Source: Symmachiella macrocystis
GTDB lineage: Bacteria > Planctomycetota > Planctomycetia > Planctomycetales > Planctomycetaceae
Direction of reading: 5' to 3'
NCBI RefSeq assembly: GCF_007860075.1
Contig: NZ_SJPP01000001.1
Location: forward strand, 3,259,490-3,323,489
DNA: 64,000 bases
The position numbers were made by a program, and so were the translations under genes. The notes below the pieces were generated by a model. The model did not search any database, was not told the origin of the DNA, and saw only the letters and a list, made by a program, of their open reading frames with translations. This document shows positions 1 through 11,192 of this stretch, in pieces. How positions within the stretch are numbered: the stretch's first letter is position 1; the number at the start of each line of letters is the position of its first letter.

Positions 1-45
1 CGGATCAAGCCAGAGCGTCGAAATCCACCTTCCGCATCTCGCGTT

Positions 46-1722
46 TTAGACGCAGATGCCTTCCATGAACGGTCGCAGTTTCTCCTCGGAATACAGCGAA
101 AACGAGAATTCGCGGCTGGAGAGGACCTGATTGGCGACGAGCTGCTTCTCCAGTTCGGAGCGCTCCTGGACGATCTGCTCGGTTTGACCAGCGACCGCAA
201 CAGCGAATGTGGCCGTGATTTCACGCAAACGGCGGCCACGGTTGATGCGGGCATGCCGACCCGCACGACGCTGCCGCCGCATGAGCGGTTGGTCTCGCTC
301 GTGATTCGCTTCGGCCAGCAATTTGTGCTTCTCTTCCAGAAGCGGCATGAATTCACTCACTTGGGATTCGCTGAGATATTTCTCAGGATTATGCCGCATG
401 TCACGCAACATGAAATTGGCTCGCGTAACGTCTTCCTGTTGGACCTGATGCGCGTGCAGCGGCAACAAGACTGTGGCGGAAACGGCCATGAAGGATGGCG
501 GCGCTAGGCCATAGAAGCGGGCCATGATTCGATCCGTCATTTCATCGTATTTCGCACCGCCGATGCCGTGTAAAAACAGGTCCCCCAAGCAGAGCCGCGC
601 AAACAGCGTCGTCGTCAACGCCCGGGTACGCAGGTGATAGCCCCGTTGCGGCAATTCACGCAGCACCTCGACCGCACAACATGCTTCGTCATCGGGCGTT
701 AAGGGCAATTTGGCGAAGACCGTTTCACCATCTTGGAGATGAATCTCCGCTGCCACTTGCTTGGCATAAACGCGGCGGCGTTCGTGGGTACCGTCACGCC
801 AAATCCAAAACGGTGCCTCCAGCCAATCGTCCTGCTGTCGCAATTCGGGAACAGGATGGGTATGGCTTCGGACTTTGTTAATCGTGCGGTATTCGGCCAA
901 TGCGGTGTTGTAGACGTCTCCGAATCGGGGTAGCTGCGCAACGATATGGCTGAAAAACCACAGAAACGACTCGCTCTGACACAATCGGCTGAGCGGCAGC
1001 TCCAGATTGTTCACACCCCAACGCCGTTCCAATTGGTTTCGCCCTGCCGTAAAGCAATCGGAGAACTGTTGGGAATCCCGCGAGCGTTCAACGACCAACG
1101 GCCACAACTCTCGAATCAACGGGTCGATGCCCCAAGACGACATTTCGTCAGCAACGCGATCCCCAAAGCTTTCAAACAACTTGCGGTCATGGATTTCCGC
1201 TCCCTCCCAGGGGCGGGCGAAATGGCCGCTATCGAAGGCGATGGACCCGAACGACGGCTGGTCCCGATTGCCGGAGGGAACACGCAATGCCGCTGAGGCA
1301 AATGTATCGTTGTCGACAACCAGATTGATGCCGATCGCCTGGGGAGCTTGCGCCAGCTTGCCAATCGCAAAATTCTTGACCCAGACTCCGGGATGGAACA
1401 GCAGCGGCTGATGCCCCGTCACGTACACAAGTTCCGTCGAGTCGCTGCAGCTCGGCACATCCGCCCAGGTCCCGGTATAGCTTCGGGCGGCTTGGCACAG
1501 TTCCTTTCGCGCTCCGGCCCGTACGACGGAAAGTGAACGTCCCTGAATATCGGTGGTGGCCGCTGTGAGAAGCTGATGGTTTTCGTTGGCAAACCGTGTT
1601 GCGTTTTCCAAAGCGGGAACGGAATACAAACTGCCATCGTCGCGGGGGACGCTCAGTCGTATCCGCCGCTGAGCGACCTGGGCTTGAGTTTCCGATTCCG
1701 GCATGACCAGCGATTCAAACAT
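46..1722 (-). CDS. Conserved planctomycete protein, distantly BshC-like
   Basis: A 558-residue protein with no signal peptide or membrane segment. Around residues 99-112 it carries VYVTGHQPLLFHPG, followed by LVVDNDT. This layout recalls the VTGQQPGLFTGP and downstream acidic motifs of BshC, the cysteine-adding enzyme of bacillithiol synthesis. The similarity is by eye only and limited to the N-terminal half. The C-terminal third is Arg/Glu-rich and probably helical, as the BshC coiled coil is. No other thiol-synthesis gene is nearby. The start is the most upstream ATG; the ATG six codons later is equally possible, and neither has a clear ribosome-binding site. Function is unproven. Confidence 0.6.
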   Translation of the reverse strand: MFESLVMPESETQAQVAQRRIRLSVPRDDGSLYSVPALENATRFANENHQLLTAATTDIQGRSLSVVRAGARKELCQAARSYTGTWADVPSCSDSTELVYVTGHQPLLFHPGVWVKNFAIGKLAQAPQAIGINLVVDNDTFASAALRVPSGNRDQPSFGSIAFDSGHFARPWEGAEIHDRKLFESFGDRVADEMSSWGIDPLIRELWPLVVERSRDSQQFSDCFTAGRNQLERRWGVNNLELPLSRLCQSESFLWFFSHIVAQLPRFGDVYNTALAEYRTINKVRSHTHPVPELRQQDDWLEAPFWIWRDGTHERRRVYAKQVAAEIHLQDGETVFAKLPLTPDDEACCAVEVLRELPQRGYHLRTRALTTTLFARLCLGDLFLHGIGGAKYDEMTDRIMARFYGLAPPSFMAVSATVLLPLHAHQVQQEDVTRANFMLRDMRHNPEKYLSESQVSEFMPLLEEKHKLLAEANHERDQPLMRRQRRAGRHARINRGRRLREITATFAVAVAGQTEQIVQERSELEKQLVANQVLSSREFSFSLYSEEKLRPFMEGICV

Positions 1723-1807
1723 AGGTGGGTGGCAACAAGTTTCGAGGAACGATTATCAGCTGCGTTTTGGCTGTCCAATCCATGTTAAGGAGACTTGCCC
1801 CCGAAAC

Positions 1808-2584
1808 TCAACTCATGCGGCACGGCTCGCGGAGCTTCTCGCGGTTACATGTCGCAGGCGTGGATGACGACGATATTTCGGATGATGTCGGTTGCACCCC
1901 AAGCTCGCGATCCAGCACGGTACGGTAATAGGCTAGCCGCCGCTCCGCATCGTCCAACGAACCCCCGAAAGAGCGTTCCTCGTCCAAATAGACCCGCGGA
2001 ACGGCGATTTCCTGAATGGTCAACCCTTCCCGAGCGGCTTGTACCCAAACCTGCAGCGGCATGGCATAGCCGGTTTCGGTGACGCTCAGCGCTGCCAATG
2101 CCGAGACGCGATACGCTTTGAATCCGCAGAAAGCGTCCGTGAGCGACAATCCCAAGCGTTGGTTGATTTCCTGCGTGATTGTGGCGTTAATGCGCCGCCG
2201 ATCCTCGGGCGGGAGGCTGTCCTCGTCAAAGGAACGCAAATATCGGCTGCCGCTGACAATATCGATCGCCTCAGTGAGCTCCGCTGCAATCGTGGGAATC
2301 AATTCGGGCTGATGCTGTCCGTCGCAATCGATCGTCACCAAAACGTCATAGGCGTGGGCCTGCGCGTAAGCGAACGCAGAACGGAGTGCCGCTCCGTAGC
2401 CTTGGTTTTCCGTGTGTGTGACTACCTGAACGTTTGGGAATCCACGCAAGATCTCGCCAGTGCGGTCCTGCGATCCGTCGTCGACGACCAGGATCTGGGA
2501 GCCAAGCTTTTGGACCGCCTGCAGGACATCAGCAACATGCTCTTGTTCGTTGAAAACGGGCAGAGCAACGAGGACACCAGGCAT
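1808..2584 (-). CDS. Family 2 glycosyltransferase
   Basis: A 258-residue GT-A fold glycosyltransferase. It begins MPGVLVALPVFNEQEHV, the usual nucleotide-sugar binding strand, then has VVDDGSQDRTGE and the metal-binding TIDCDGQHQPE. This pattern is typical of dolichyl-phosphate-mannose-synthase-like enzymes that move a sugar from a nucleotide donor to a lipid or glycan acceptor. There is no C-terminal membrane anchor. The frame stays open a further 72 codons upstream, but the GT-A fold starts at this ATG, so I placed the start here. A palindromic element ends 22 bases upstream. The acceptor cannot be told from the sequence. Confidence 0.88.
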   Translation of the reverse strand: MPGVLVALPVFNEQEHVADVLQAVQKLGSQILVVDDGSQDRTGEILRGFPNVQVVTHTENQGYGAALRSAFAYAQAHAYDVLVTIDCDGQHQPELIPTIAAELTEAIDIVSGSRYLRSFDEDSLPPEDRRRINATITQEINQRLGLSLTDAFCGFKAYRVSALAALSVTETGYAMPLQVWVQAAREGLTIQEIAVPRVYLDEERSFGGSLDDAERRLAYYRTVLDRELGVQPTSSEISSSSTPATCNREKLREPCRMS

Positions 2585-2606
2585 GGCAAAGCAATCTATA
2601 CAAATC

Positions 2607-2691
2607 GTTCCAAAACCCTCTGACGCGTCCTGCTGAGGCTGGGTTTGCAAGTTTCGGCACAAGCAATACTCAGTTTTGAAACTGGCTCTAG
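2607..2691. repeat. Palindromic element copy 1 (GTTTCAAAAC arms)
   Basis: Imperfect terminal arms GTTCCAAAAC (2607-2616) and GTTTTGAAAC (2673-2682) flank exactly 56 bases, followed by TGGCTCTAG. A second copy at 59444-59529 has the same 76-base arm-to-arm length and shares CTCTGACGCGTC near one end and GTTTTGAAACTGG next to TCTAG at the other. Both copies sit about 20 bases upstream of a minus-strand start codon. It could be a small non-autonomous mobile repeat or a structured regulatory leader. Confidence 0.75.
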
Positions 2692-3789
2692 TGAGTTTAC
2701 ACACTGTTTCTGACGTAAATTCCATTCTAGAGCGGTCCGACATCAAGTCAACGACCGGGCGTCGGAGCGGGGTTGTGCACGAGTTTCTGCGCGAAGGCAT
2801 CCTGACGCATAGGCGATCAGTGTGATGTGCTGTCGACCGGCATCGGGGCTAAATATCGGTGACGAGGTACACCGACTGTGCGCGAATTTTATACTGAAAT
2901 TCGCGTTAATACCTATGCGGCAAATCGATCATTGGAAACATATTGGCCATGCATCTCTGGGGAATCGAGCAATTTTTTGCCAGCGAATGAGCCCCAAACT
3001 GCAGGCCCATGCAAGAGTTTGCAGAATTTACTCGAACGGACTTCGCAGGAAAGATTGGAATTCGCGGCACTCATGTCTAATACCTCACAGACGCTGGCCG
3101 AGATTTTAAGATAAATAATGCACAAACGAATATCTCTATTCAGGGAGGGGGCGAGTCAGTTTGCTCGCAACTTCCTGGTCAACGATACCACCTCTCAGCG
3201 GACAAAATTCCTGCGTCACTCTTTGTAATTTAGCAGATTTTTCATCACAGCCTCGTCGACGCAAGGTGTTTTTTAAATGAGACTTACGACTTCTGCTTGG
3301 GATTAAACGAGAAAACTGTTCGCATGCGAACTTTTTTGCCCACATTTGCGTCTTGTTTCCCGTATTAGTTGGTACAAGGGCGTAGTCATCAGAAGCCAAA
3401 ATGGCGGCGTCTTAAGAATAGTTTTTGGCAAATAGCATTGCCGGTTTAGGTTCTGGACAACGCGAAATGGACGGACAAGTGAGTCCCGCAAGTTTCCCAA
3501 ACGTTGTTTACGTTTTAAGCAGGTATGGAAGTTGCTCATGAAAGCTGATCACTGAAACGCCGATCGTCAAGCACCCATCCAAACATGGGGGGCGAATTCG
3601 AGGGTCGGTTCATGTTTCAGTGGCGAACTTTCACAACGTAGAACTGTCAACATCTGAAGGATAGGCACAAGTAATGTCTTGTTTGTGCAGCCTGCCTTTC
3701 ACTGCGAAGTTGCACAAACCGTGTTGGAAATTGGTCAAGTATCCCGGCAACTTGGGGAGCGCCACCCTAGAAAACGGAGGACGTTGGAA
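2692..3789. other. Gene-poor gap upstream of the sigma factor
   Basis: About 1.1 kb with no open frame that resembles a protein; short frames here lack ribosome-binding sites and family features. It is more AT-rich than its surroundings. The only clear structure is the inverted repeat at 2881-2905. The right part should hold the sigma-factor promoter, but I cannot place one with confidence. Confidence 0.6.
2881..2905. repeat. Perfect 9-bp inverted repeat
   Basis: CGCGAATTT at 2881-2889 and AAATTCGCG at 2897-2905 form a perfect 9-bp stem with a 7-base loop. There is no T-run after it on either strand, so it is not a classical terminator. It could be an operator. Confidence 0.55.
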
Positions 3790-5454
<1,665 letters not shown>

Positions 5455-5522
5455 AACTCCCTCCCGGCTTGCCGAGCAATCGCGCCGCAAGGCGTTGGGA
5501 GTTTGGTATCGCATCACAACGT

Positions 5523-5570
5523 CGCGAACCTCTCACCCATCAGGGTGTCCAGGTTTGCGGCGTTTTTTTT
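5523..5570 (+). terminator. Rho-independent terminator after sigma factor
   Basis: CGCGAACCT (5523-5531) pairs with AGGTTTGCG (5551-5559). An inner CACCC/GGGTG stem closes an ATCA loop. Eight T residues follow at 5563-5570. It lies 70 bases past the sigma-factor stop codon and ends that single-gene transcript. Confidence 0.85.
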
Positions 5571-5871
5571 ATTGGTCATCACCAAACTTGGAAAACGGCT
5601 TGGCTCCATTTTGGGGTGTGCAAAGGTGATTTGAGGTGCCCAGGGGCGTCGGCGGATCGTTGAATGTGGCGTGATTGGGGTGCAAGCGAGCAAAATTTCA
5701 GAAAAGGGGAGCCGGAGCGTTGATAAATCCGCAGGACGTTTGTCTAATACGCGGTTTCGCACTGGCAATGACGTCGAAGGTCTCAGCCCATTGGGCTGGT
5801 TGAAGTTCGACCTGTTCCCAGCATGTGCCGACCACTCAATCTGGTTTTCTGCGATCTCCTTGCGTTTCGAC

Positions 5872-5899
5872 TTGCATGGGCGGATCGGAATGCTATATT
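5872..5899 (+). promoter_or_regulatory. Sigma-70-type promoter for the tRNA-tuf operon
   Basis: TTGCAT (5872-5877) and TATATT (5894-5899) are separated by 16 bases. The -10 matches the consensus at five of six positions and the -35 at four. Transcription would start about 55 bases before the first tRNA. There is no other candidate between the terminator at 5570 and the tRNA cluster. Confidence 0.55.
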
Positions 5900-5961
5900 G
5901 GGCAGCTTGTTGCGTCGGAATTGTTTCGATTAGTTTTCACAGCGAATAAATTTAGTTTACC

Positions 5962-6037
5962 GCTAGCGTAGCTCAATTGGCAGAGCCCCGGTTTTGTAAA
6001 CCGGAGGTTGTGGGTTCAAGTCCCACCGCTAGCTCCA
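5962..6037 (+). tRNA. tRNA-Thr(UGU), CCA encoded
   Basis: Complete cloverleaf: acceptor GCTAGCG/CGCTAGC, D arm GCTC/GAGC, anticodon stem CCGGT/ACCGG with loop TTTGTAA giving anticodon TGT. The T arm is GTGGG-TTCAAGT-CCCAC. CCA is encoded at 6035-6037, unlike the next three tRNAs. It is first of a Thr-Tyr-Gly-Thr set before tuf, the same order as E. coli thrU-tyrU-glyT-thrT-tufB. Confidence 0.97.
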
Positions 6038-6136
6038 GCGGACAGGCGGAGGAGATGTCTTCGGTGGTCCGCTTCGTGAGGGGCGAGGCTGGGGTCGCAA
6101 GGCTGTTGCTCGCCGTTTGTTTGAAGTCGACAATTA

Positions 6137-6218
<82 letters not shown>

Positions 6219-6280
6219 ATCAAGAGGGCAGCGGTGATTCGGCGTTCATTGCTGTTGGTCGTAGGTTCCGGAGAAACGTT

Positions 6281-6351
6281 GCGGGCGTCGTATAATGGTA
6301 TTACCCCAGCCTTCCAAGCTGGAGACGTGGGTTCGATTCCCATCGCCCGCT
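6281..6351 (+). tRNA. tRNA-Gly(UCC)
   Basis: Acceptor GCGGGCG/CGCCCGC, anticodon stem CCAGC/GCTGG, loop CTTCCAA with anticodon TCC, T loop TTCGATT, discriminator T. No encoded CCA. Third in the tRNA cluster. Confidence 0.97.
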
Positions 6352-6417
6352 TTTTCGCGATGAGTTGCGGGGTGGCCGGCTTGGCGATTCGAGTTGGGAG
6401 TCCGAGCGACTTGATTC

Positions 6418-6490
<73 letters not shown>

Positions 6491-6602
6491 CTTGCAGCTG
6501 ATTTTGGCGAGCAAGTTTTTGCGGTCGATGAGGCCGTGTTGCATTAAGTGTTGAGTTGGAATTAACAACTGTCCCGGGAGATTGAATAGGTAGGGAGAAG
6601 AG

Positions 6603-7799
6603 ATGGCCAAAGAGGTCTTTGAGCGTACGAAGCCACACGTCAATGTTGGGACGATCGGTCACATTGACCACGGAAAAACGACACTCACCGCGGCGTTGTT
6701 GATGGTGCAGGGTGCCAAGGGTTTGGCGACGGTGAAAAGTTACGCCGATATCGCTAAGGGCGGAACCGTCCGTGACGAGACAAAGACGGTGACTATTGCC
6801 GTTAGTCACGTCGAGTACGAGTCTGAAACCCGTCACTATGCCCACATCGACTGTCCTGGGCACGCTGACTATATTAAAAACATGATTACCGGGGCGGCCC
6901 AGATGGACGGGGCGATCCTCGTGGTGTCTGCGGCTGACGGCCCCATGCCTCAGACGCGAGAGCACATTCTGTTGGCTCGTCAGGTTGACGTACCGGCGTT
7001 GGTGGTCTTTCTGAATAAGTGCGACCTGGTCGACGACGAAGAGTTGCTCGAGCTGGTTGAGATGGAAGTTCGTGAATTGCTGAGCAAGTACGACTTCCCC
7101 GGCGACGACATTCAGGTTGTTCGCGGAAATGCCAAGGGTGCGTTGGATAACCCGACTGATCCAGCCTTTAATGGCTGTATCGCCGAGTTGATGGACGCCT
7201 TGGACTCGAATATTCCTGAGCCGGCGCGTGAGTCCGACAAGCCGTTTCTGATGGCGGTGGAAGACGTGTTCTCGATCGAAGGTCGTGGGACGGTTGCCAC
7301 TGGTCGGATTGAGCAGGGCGTTGTCAATGTCGGCGAAAAAATTGAAGTCGTCGGTTTGAAGGATACCGTCGAGACCACCTGCACGGGTGTCGAGATGTTC
7401 AATAAGACTCTCGAAACAGGTATGGCTGGCGACAACGTGGGCTTGCTTCTGCGTGGTGTTAAGCGTGAAGATATTGAGCGTGGGCAGGTCTTGGCCAAGC
7501 CGGGTTCGATTCATCCGCACACCAAGTTTGAAGCCGAAGTTTACGTCCTGAGTAAAGACGAAGGTGGGCGGCACACGCCTTTCTTCAGTGGCTATCGTCC
7601 TCAATTTTACTTCCGTACAACCGACGTGACCGGGGCTGCCAAGCTGCTGGGTGATGCCGAGATGTGCATGCCGGGCGACAATGTTCGCTTGGAAGTCGAA
7701 ATGGGTTCGCCGGTCGCCTTGGAGGACGGAAGTCGCTTCGCGATTCGTGAAGGTGGCAAGACCGTCGGCTCGGGTGTTGTGACCAAGATTGTTGAGTAA
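6603..7799 (+). CDS. tuf: Elongation factor Tu
   Basis: A 398-residue GTPase that carries aminoacyl-tRNA to the ribosomal A site. G1 GHIDHGKT is at 19-26, G3 DCPGH at 83-87 and G4 NKCD at 138-141; domains 2 and 3 are complete to the end. The switch I segment normally reading RGITI is KTVTI (61-65). The threonine that contacts GTP-bound magnesium is kept, but the preceding Arg-Gly is lost. Start supported by GGGAGA seven bases upstream. It follows four tRNA genes, as tufB does in E. coli. There is no second tuf between fusA and rpsJ. Confidence 0.98.
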   Translation: MAKEVFERTKPHVNVGTIGHIDHGKTTLTAALLMVQGAKGLATVKSYADIAKGGTVRDETKTVTIAVSHVEYESETRHYAHIDCPGHADYIKNMITGAAQMDGAILVVSAADGPMPQTREHILLARQVDVPALVVFLNKCDLVDDEELLELVEMEVRELLSKYDFPGDDIQVVRGNAKGALDNPTDPAFNGCIAELMDALDSNIPEPARESDKPFLMAVEDVFSIEGRGTVATGRIEQGVVNVGEKIEVVGLKDTVETTCTGVEMFNKTLETGMAGDNVGLLLRGVKREDIERGQVLAKPGSIHPHTKFEAEVYVLSKDEGGRHTPFFSGYRPQFYFRTTDVTGAAKLLGDAEMCMPGDNVRLEVEMGSPVALEDGSRFAIREGGKTVGSGVVTKIVE

Positions 7800-7905
7800 T
7801 TGTGATTCAGTGGGCACCCGCCGGCAGTTTTTCGGCGGGTGTTCATTTTCTGTATCGGTTTCGGCGCGGCCGCGTGCCCGTGCCGGGAATAGGTGGAGTG
7901 AAGTC

Positions 7906-8061
7906 ATGGCCCGCGAGTATGTTTGGCTGGAATGCACCGAGACCGGTGATCGGAACTATCGTGTTCAAAAAGAAACACGTGGTGCAGAGCGGCTGGAATT
8001 GAAAAAATATTGCCCGCGGCTTCGCCGTCATACGGTCCACAAAGAGTCACGGAAGAAGTGA
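7906..8061 (+). CDS. rpmG: 50S ribosomal protein bL33
   Basis: 51 residues, the usual bL33 length, starting MAREYVWLECTETGDRNYRV. Only one cysteine remains in each of the two positions where zinc-binding bL33 has a CxxC pair, so this copy is unlikely to hold zinc. GGTGGAG precedes the ATG by seven bases; the frame is open upstream but lacks a site. It lies between tuf and tRNA-Trp, a common place for rpmG before secE. Confidence 0.93.
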   Translation: MAREYVWLECTETGDRNYRVQKETRGAERLELKKYCPRLRRHTVHKESRKK

Positions 8062-8126
8062 TGTCGCGGCGATGGGCGGCGGGTTCTCCGTCGCGTTTTT
8101 GGGAGTCCGGCAATTCACCAATGCCT

Positions 8127-8199
8127 AGGGGTGTAGCTCAATTGGCAGAGCACTGGATTCCAAATCCAGCGGTTGGGGGTTCAAGTCCCTCCGCCCCTG
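8127..8199 (+). tRNA. tRNA-Trp(CCA)
   Basis: Acceptor AGGGGTG/CGCCCCT, D arm GCTC/GAGC, anticodon stem CTGGA/TCCAG, loop TTCCAAA with anticodon CCA, T loop TTCAAGT, discriminator G. No encoded CCA tail. The tRNA-Trp to secE-nusG linkage is widely conserved in bacteria. Confidence 0.97.
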
Positions 8200-8418
8200 T
8201 TTTTATGCTCGCCGCTGACTTGCCGCTGGCACGACATGATTGAGGATGGTGTGGCTTGCCGGCAGTTTGCCGCGTATTGTCCAGGCTGTTGAGAGGATGG
8301 CGGGGGCCGCCGTAGTGCGGATGTGGTTTTTCGGAGCCAATTTTCATGGCCACGCAGCTTTTAGGAAAAGGTTGCCGGTCGTTCACACGTGATACAAATC
8401 GCCCTGGGGCGTGAATTC

Positions 8419-8862
8419 ATGGCAAACGCAAAAAAAAGCACCTCATTTTTGGGCGAACTGCTGAGTTTGCAGTCGTATAAGCCAAAGCAGGGACGGCTTG
8501 TCCGGCAGCTGACGACAGCTGGCGTGGCGCTGATTGCGCTGCTCGGGGCGGTTTCGCTCTCGCAGGGCCCGATGGTTGGTGTTGAGCCGGAATTGGTTCG
8601 CATCGGTGTACCGGTGTTGTTGTTTCTGGTTGGCTTGGTGTTCGCTTTTCGGGTTGTGAACTATTCTGTGTTTGCCGACTTTTTGATTGCCGTGCAGGGA
8701 GAGTTGACCAAGGTCTCCTGGCCCAGCAAGCAGGAATTGAAGAATTCGACGATCGTTGTTGTGGTGACGATGTTCGCTTTGGGCGGCATGCTGTTGGTAT
8801 ACGATCTTTTTTGGTACAAATTAATGACAACAGTCGGCGTGCTTGTTGAGGCGTCGTCTTAG
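8419..8862 (+). CDS. secE: Preprotein translocase subunit SecE
   Basis: 147 residues with three membrane segments (about 35-53, 63-82 and 113-136). The conserved amphipathic helix and hinge reads [13 protein letters not shown] before the last one, the signature of SecE, which clamps SecY in the SecYEG channel. I chose the ATG at 8419 (MANAKKST); an ATG ten codons earlier has no ribosome-binding site. The three-segment form resembles the E. coli rather than the short Gram-positive type. It precedes nusG as in most bacteria. Confidence 0.93.
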   Translation: MANAKKSTSFLGELLSLQSYKPKQGRLVRQLTTAGVALIALLGAVSLSQGPMVGVEPELVRIGVPVLLFLVGLVFAFRVVNYSVFADFLIAVQGELTKVSWPSKQELKNSTIVVVVTMFALGGMLLVYDLFWYKLMTTVGVLVEASS

Positions 8863-9005
8863 CGTTATGGGGCGAGATCGCCCTTGGTGTGTGGGTTGGC
8901 CGGTCGTCTGCTGTGTTGCGTCGCTTGCAGACGGGAGCCTTGTTGGCGATTGTGTTTAGTCGTCAAATTCTACTGGGGTTCCGGCAGGGTGAAGGAAAGG
9001 CCGTC

Positions 9006-9590
9006 ATGGCTGATGAGACCAATGCAGGTGGCGAAGCCGCTGAGCTTGAAAATACGGAAATGCTCTGGTATGTGCTCAAGATTCAGAGCAACCGTGAGAA
9101 ATCCATAAAGAAGTCGCTTGAGCGGCGTATCAATCGTGAGGGATTGGAACGCTACTTCGGTGAGATTATCATTCCGACAGAAAAAGTGTCGGAAGTTAAA
9201 AACGGAAAGAAGAAAGTCACCGAGCACAAGTTGTTTCCCGGCTATTTGATGGTCAACATGATCCTCAATGATGATACGTGGTTTCTGGTGCGGGAAACAG
9301 GCGGAGTGGGGGACTTTACCGGTTCGGCGAATAAGCCGATTCCGATGCAGGAGCACGAAATCGCTCGGATGCTGGGTCGTGAAGAGCAGAAGGAGGAAGA
9401 GGCGCCGCGGGTGGCCCTGACGTTTGGCGTGGGGGATACCGTGAAAATCAAAGAAGGCCCGTTTGAGGGGTTTGAAGGCGCGATTGATACCGTGGATGAG
9501 ACAACCGGTCGTTTGACAGTGCTGGTTGAAATTTTCGGCCGCACGACACCGGTCGAAGAGCTCGAGCATTGGCAAGTTGAGGCCGTCTGA
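9006..9590 (+). CDS. nusG: Transcription termination/antitermination factor NusG
   Basis: 194 residues. The NGN domain begins at [14 protein letters not shown] (about 20) and contains FPGYLMVNM; the C-terminal KOW motif is [16 protein letters not shown] (about 140-155). NusG binds the beta-prime clamp and links RNA polymerase to Rho or the ribosome. The acidic start [13 protein letters not shown] follows GGAAAGG, so I set the start at 9006 rather than at the open frame upstream. A Glu-rich insert lies between the two domains. Followed by rplK, the standard order. Confidence 0.96.
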   Translation: MADETNAGGEAAELENTEMLWYVLKIQSNREKSIKKSLERRINREGLERYFGEIIIPTEKVSEVKNGKKKVTEHKLFPGYLMVNMILNDDTWFLVRETGGVGDFTGSANKPIPMQEHEIARMLGREEQKEEEAPRVALTFGVGDTVKIKEGPFEGFEGAIDTVDETTGRLTVLVEIFGRTTPVEELEHWQVEAV

Positions 9591-9705
9591 AATCAGCGTG
9601 GCGGAGCGTGCGTCTCGTTCGGGGAATGCGATATTGAGGGATCGGCCAGCGGGTTCGATGTCACCAAGAAACAATTTTTCGGCAGTTTAATAAAGCAGGC
9701 AAGCG

Positions 9706-10131
9706 ATGGCGAAGGAATTAGTTACAACGATCAAGGTTCAGGTGATGGGTGGCCAGGCAACGCCGGCCCCTCCCGTCGGTACCGCGCTCGGTCCTCACGG
9801 TGTGAACATTGGTCAGTTCGTGATGCAGTTCAACGAACGGACCAAGGAGTTCACTGGTACCACGATTCCGGTGATCATTAGTGTTTACAACGATCGCTCG
9901 TTCGACTTCGTGCTGAAAAGCCCGCCTGCAGCGATTTTGCTCAAGCAAGCGGCTCAAATCGCCAAGGGGTCTGGTAACCCCAAAGCGGATAAGGTCGGCA
10001 CTGTGACACAGGCGCAGTTGGAAGAAATCGCCAAGACGAAATTTGAAGATCTGAATGCACCGGACATCGCCCAGGCAGCACGGATCATTGCCGGCACCGC
10101 GAGAAGCATGGGGCTGGAAGTCGTCGGTTAA
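9706..10131 (+). CDS. rplK: 50S ribosomal protein uL11
   Basis: 141 residues, the normal length. The N-terminal domain holds the proline-rich [20 protein letters not shown], and the C-terminal RNA-binding domain has [12 protein letters not shown]. It forms the L11 stalk base on 23S rRNA, where GTPase factors act. It heads the rplK-rplA pair, 74 bases before rplA. Confidence 0.97.
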   Translation: MAKELVTTIKVQVMGGQATPAPPVGTALGPHGVNIGQFVMQFNERTKEFTGTTIPVIISVYNDRSFDFVLKSPPAAILLKQAAQIAKGSGNPKADKVGTVTQAQLEEIAKTKFEDLNAPDIAQAARIIAGTARSMGLEVVG

Positions 10132-10205
10132 TCAGCGGCGCTGTGAAGGCACCGGATACATTTGAAGTGATCAAGTCAGTTGGAAAGAGTAGTCGAGGCT
10201 CGATG

Positions 10206-10910
10206 ATGGCAAAGCAATCCAAGCGGCAGGAATTTCTGTTGAAGCAGGTCGAGGGGCTAACGAGTGTTGGTTTGACCGAAGCGGTCGCCAAGCTCAAGGG
10301 CTTGGAACCGTCACTGCCTAAGAAGATTCCGGCCTGTAAGTTTGACCAAACAGTAGAAGTCGTTATGCGGTTGGGCATCGACGTCCGTCAGGCTGACCAG
10401 ATGGTGCGGGGTTCCATTGTGTTGCCGCATGGAATCGGGAAGTCCAAAACGGTACTGGTTTTTGCTCAGGGTGAAAATGCGACCGCGGCCGAAGAAGCCG
10501 GCGCTGATTTTGTGGGTGGCAAGGAATTGGCGGATAAGGTGAAGGATGGCTGGCTGGAATTCGACGCAGCGATCGCTACGCCCGACATGATGGGTGTAGT
10601 GGGGCCGTTGGGCCGTGTGTTGGGACCGCGGGGGCTGATGCCTTCGCCTCGTGCTGGCACGGTGACCCAAGATGTGGCGAACACGGTCAAGGAATACAAA
10701 GCGGGTAAGGTGGAGTTCCGCGCTGATGCTGGTGGCAATGTGCACTGTGTGATGGGCAAATTGTCGTTCAGTGAAGAGCAGTTGGTGGACAATATTTCCG
10801 CTTTCATCAAACAGATTCGGGCGATGAAGCCGTCGGGCTCCAAAGGGGTTTACGTGCGAACCATCGCCGTGTCAGCCACACACAGCCCGGGAATTGGTAT
10901 CGCGTTGTGA
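10206..10910 (+). CDS. rplA: 50S ribosomal protein uL1
   Basis: 234 residues. The L1 signature [20 protein letters not shown] is intact. It forms the L1 stalk that helps release E-site tRNA, and in other bacteria it represses its own operon by binding mRNA. I set the start at [10 protein letters not shown] after GAGG with a 7-base spacer; the preceding ATG codon and a longer open frame are possible alternatives. A gap of 282 bases with hairpins separates it from rplJ. Confidence 0.96.
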   Translation: MAKQSKRQEFLLKQVEGLTSVGLTEAVAKLKGLEPSLPKKIPACKFDQTVEVVMRLGIDVRQADQMVRGSIVLPHGIGKSKTVLVFAQGENATAAEEAGADFVGGKELADKVKDGWLEFDAAIATPDMMGVVGPLGRVLGPRGLMPSPRAGTVTQDVANTVKEYKAGKVEFRADAGGNVHCVMGKLSFSEEQLVDNISAFIKQIRAMKPSGSKGVYVRTIAVSATHSPGIGIAL

Positions 10911-11192
10911 TACTTGCGGCGGTACGCACTCGGTTGGCCGGAGTGTGTGCTGAGCGACGCATTGACTGTTTTTCAGTCAACATGGCTGCTTGAAATGTGG
11001 CATCGGCGGGATTGTTTGGGCGATTCTGACGCTTTTGGCATAGAAATCGCTTCGGACGCGTGACTTTTTTCTCCCGTTGGTTTAGTGTACGCGAGAAGCC
11101 CCGGCGCAGCCGGTTTGTAGCAGCCTCCTGGGCTGCCCTTGGGATCGGTGAAAAATTTGCGCTGGGCGCACTAGCATTGATTGTTAAGTAGC
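10911..11192 (+). promoter_or_regulatory. Structured leader upstream of rplJL
   Basis: This gap contains TTGACTG/CAGTCAA (10962-10980) around a TTTTT loop and, nearer rplJ, AGCAGCC TCCT GGGCTGC. No protein-like frame is present. In many bacteria the same position holds the L10 leader, an mRNA structure bound by the L10-L7/L12 complex to repress rplJL. Position and hairpins fit that role, but I did not match the consensus kink-turn. Confidence 0.35.

Noticed and set aside
2822-3539. Short frames in the gap before the sigma factor
   Set aside because: Each is under 100 codons, has no usable ribosome-binding site and no protein-like composition; overlapping frames compete on both strands.
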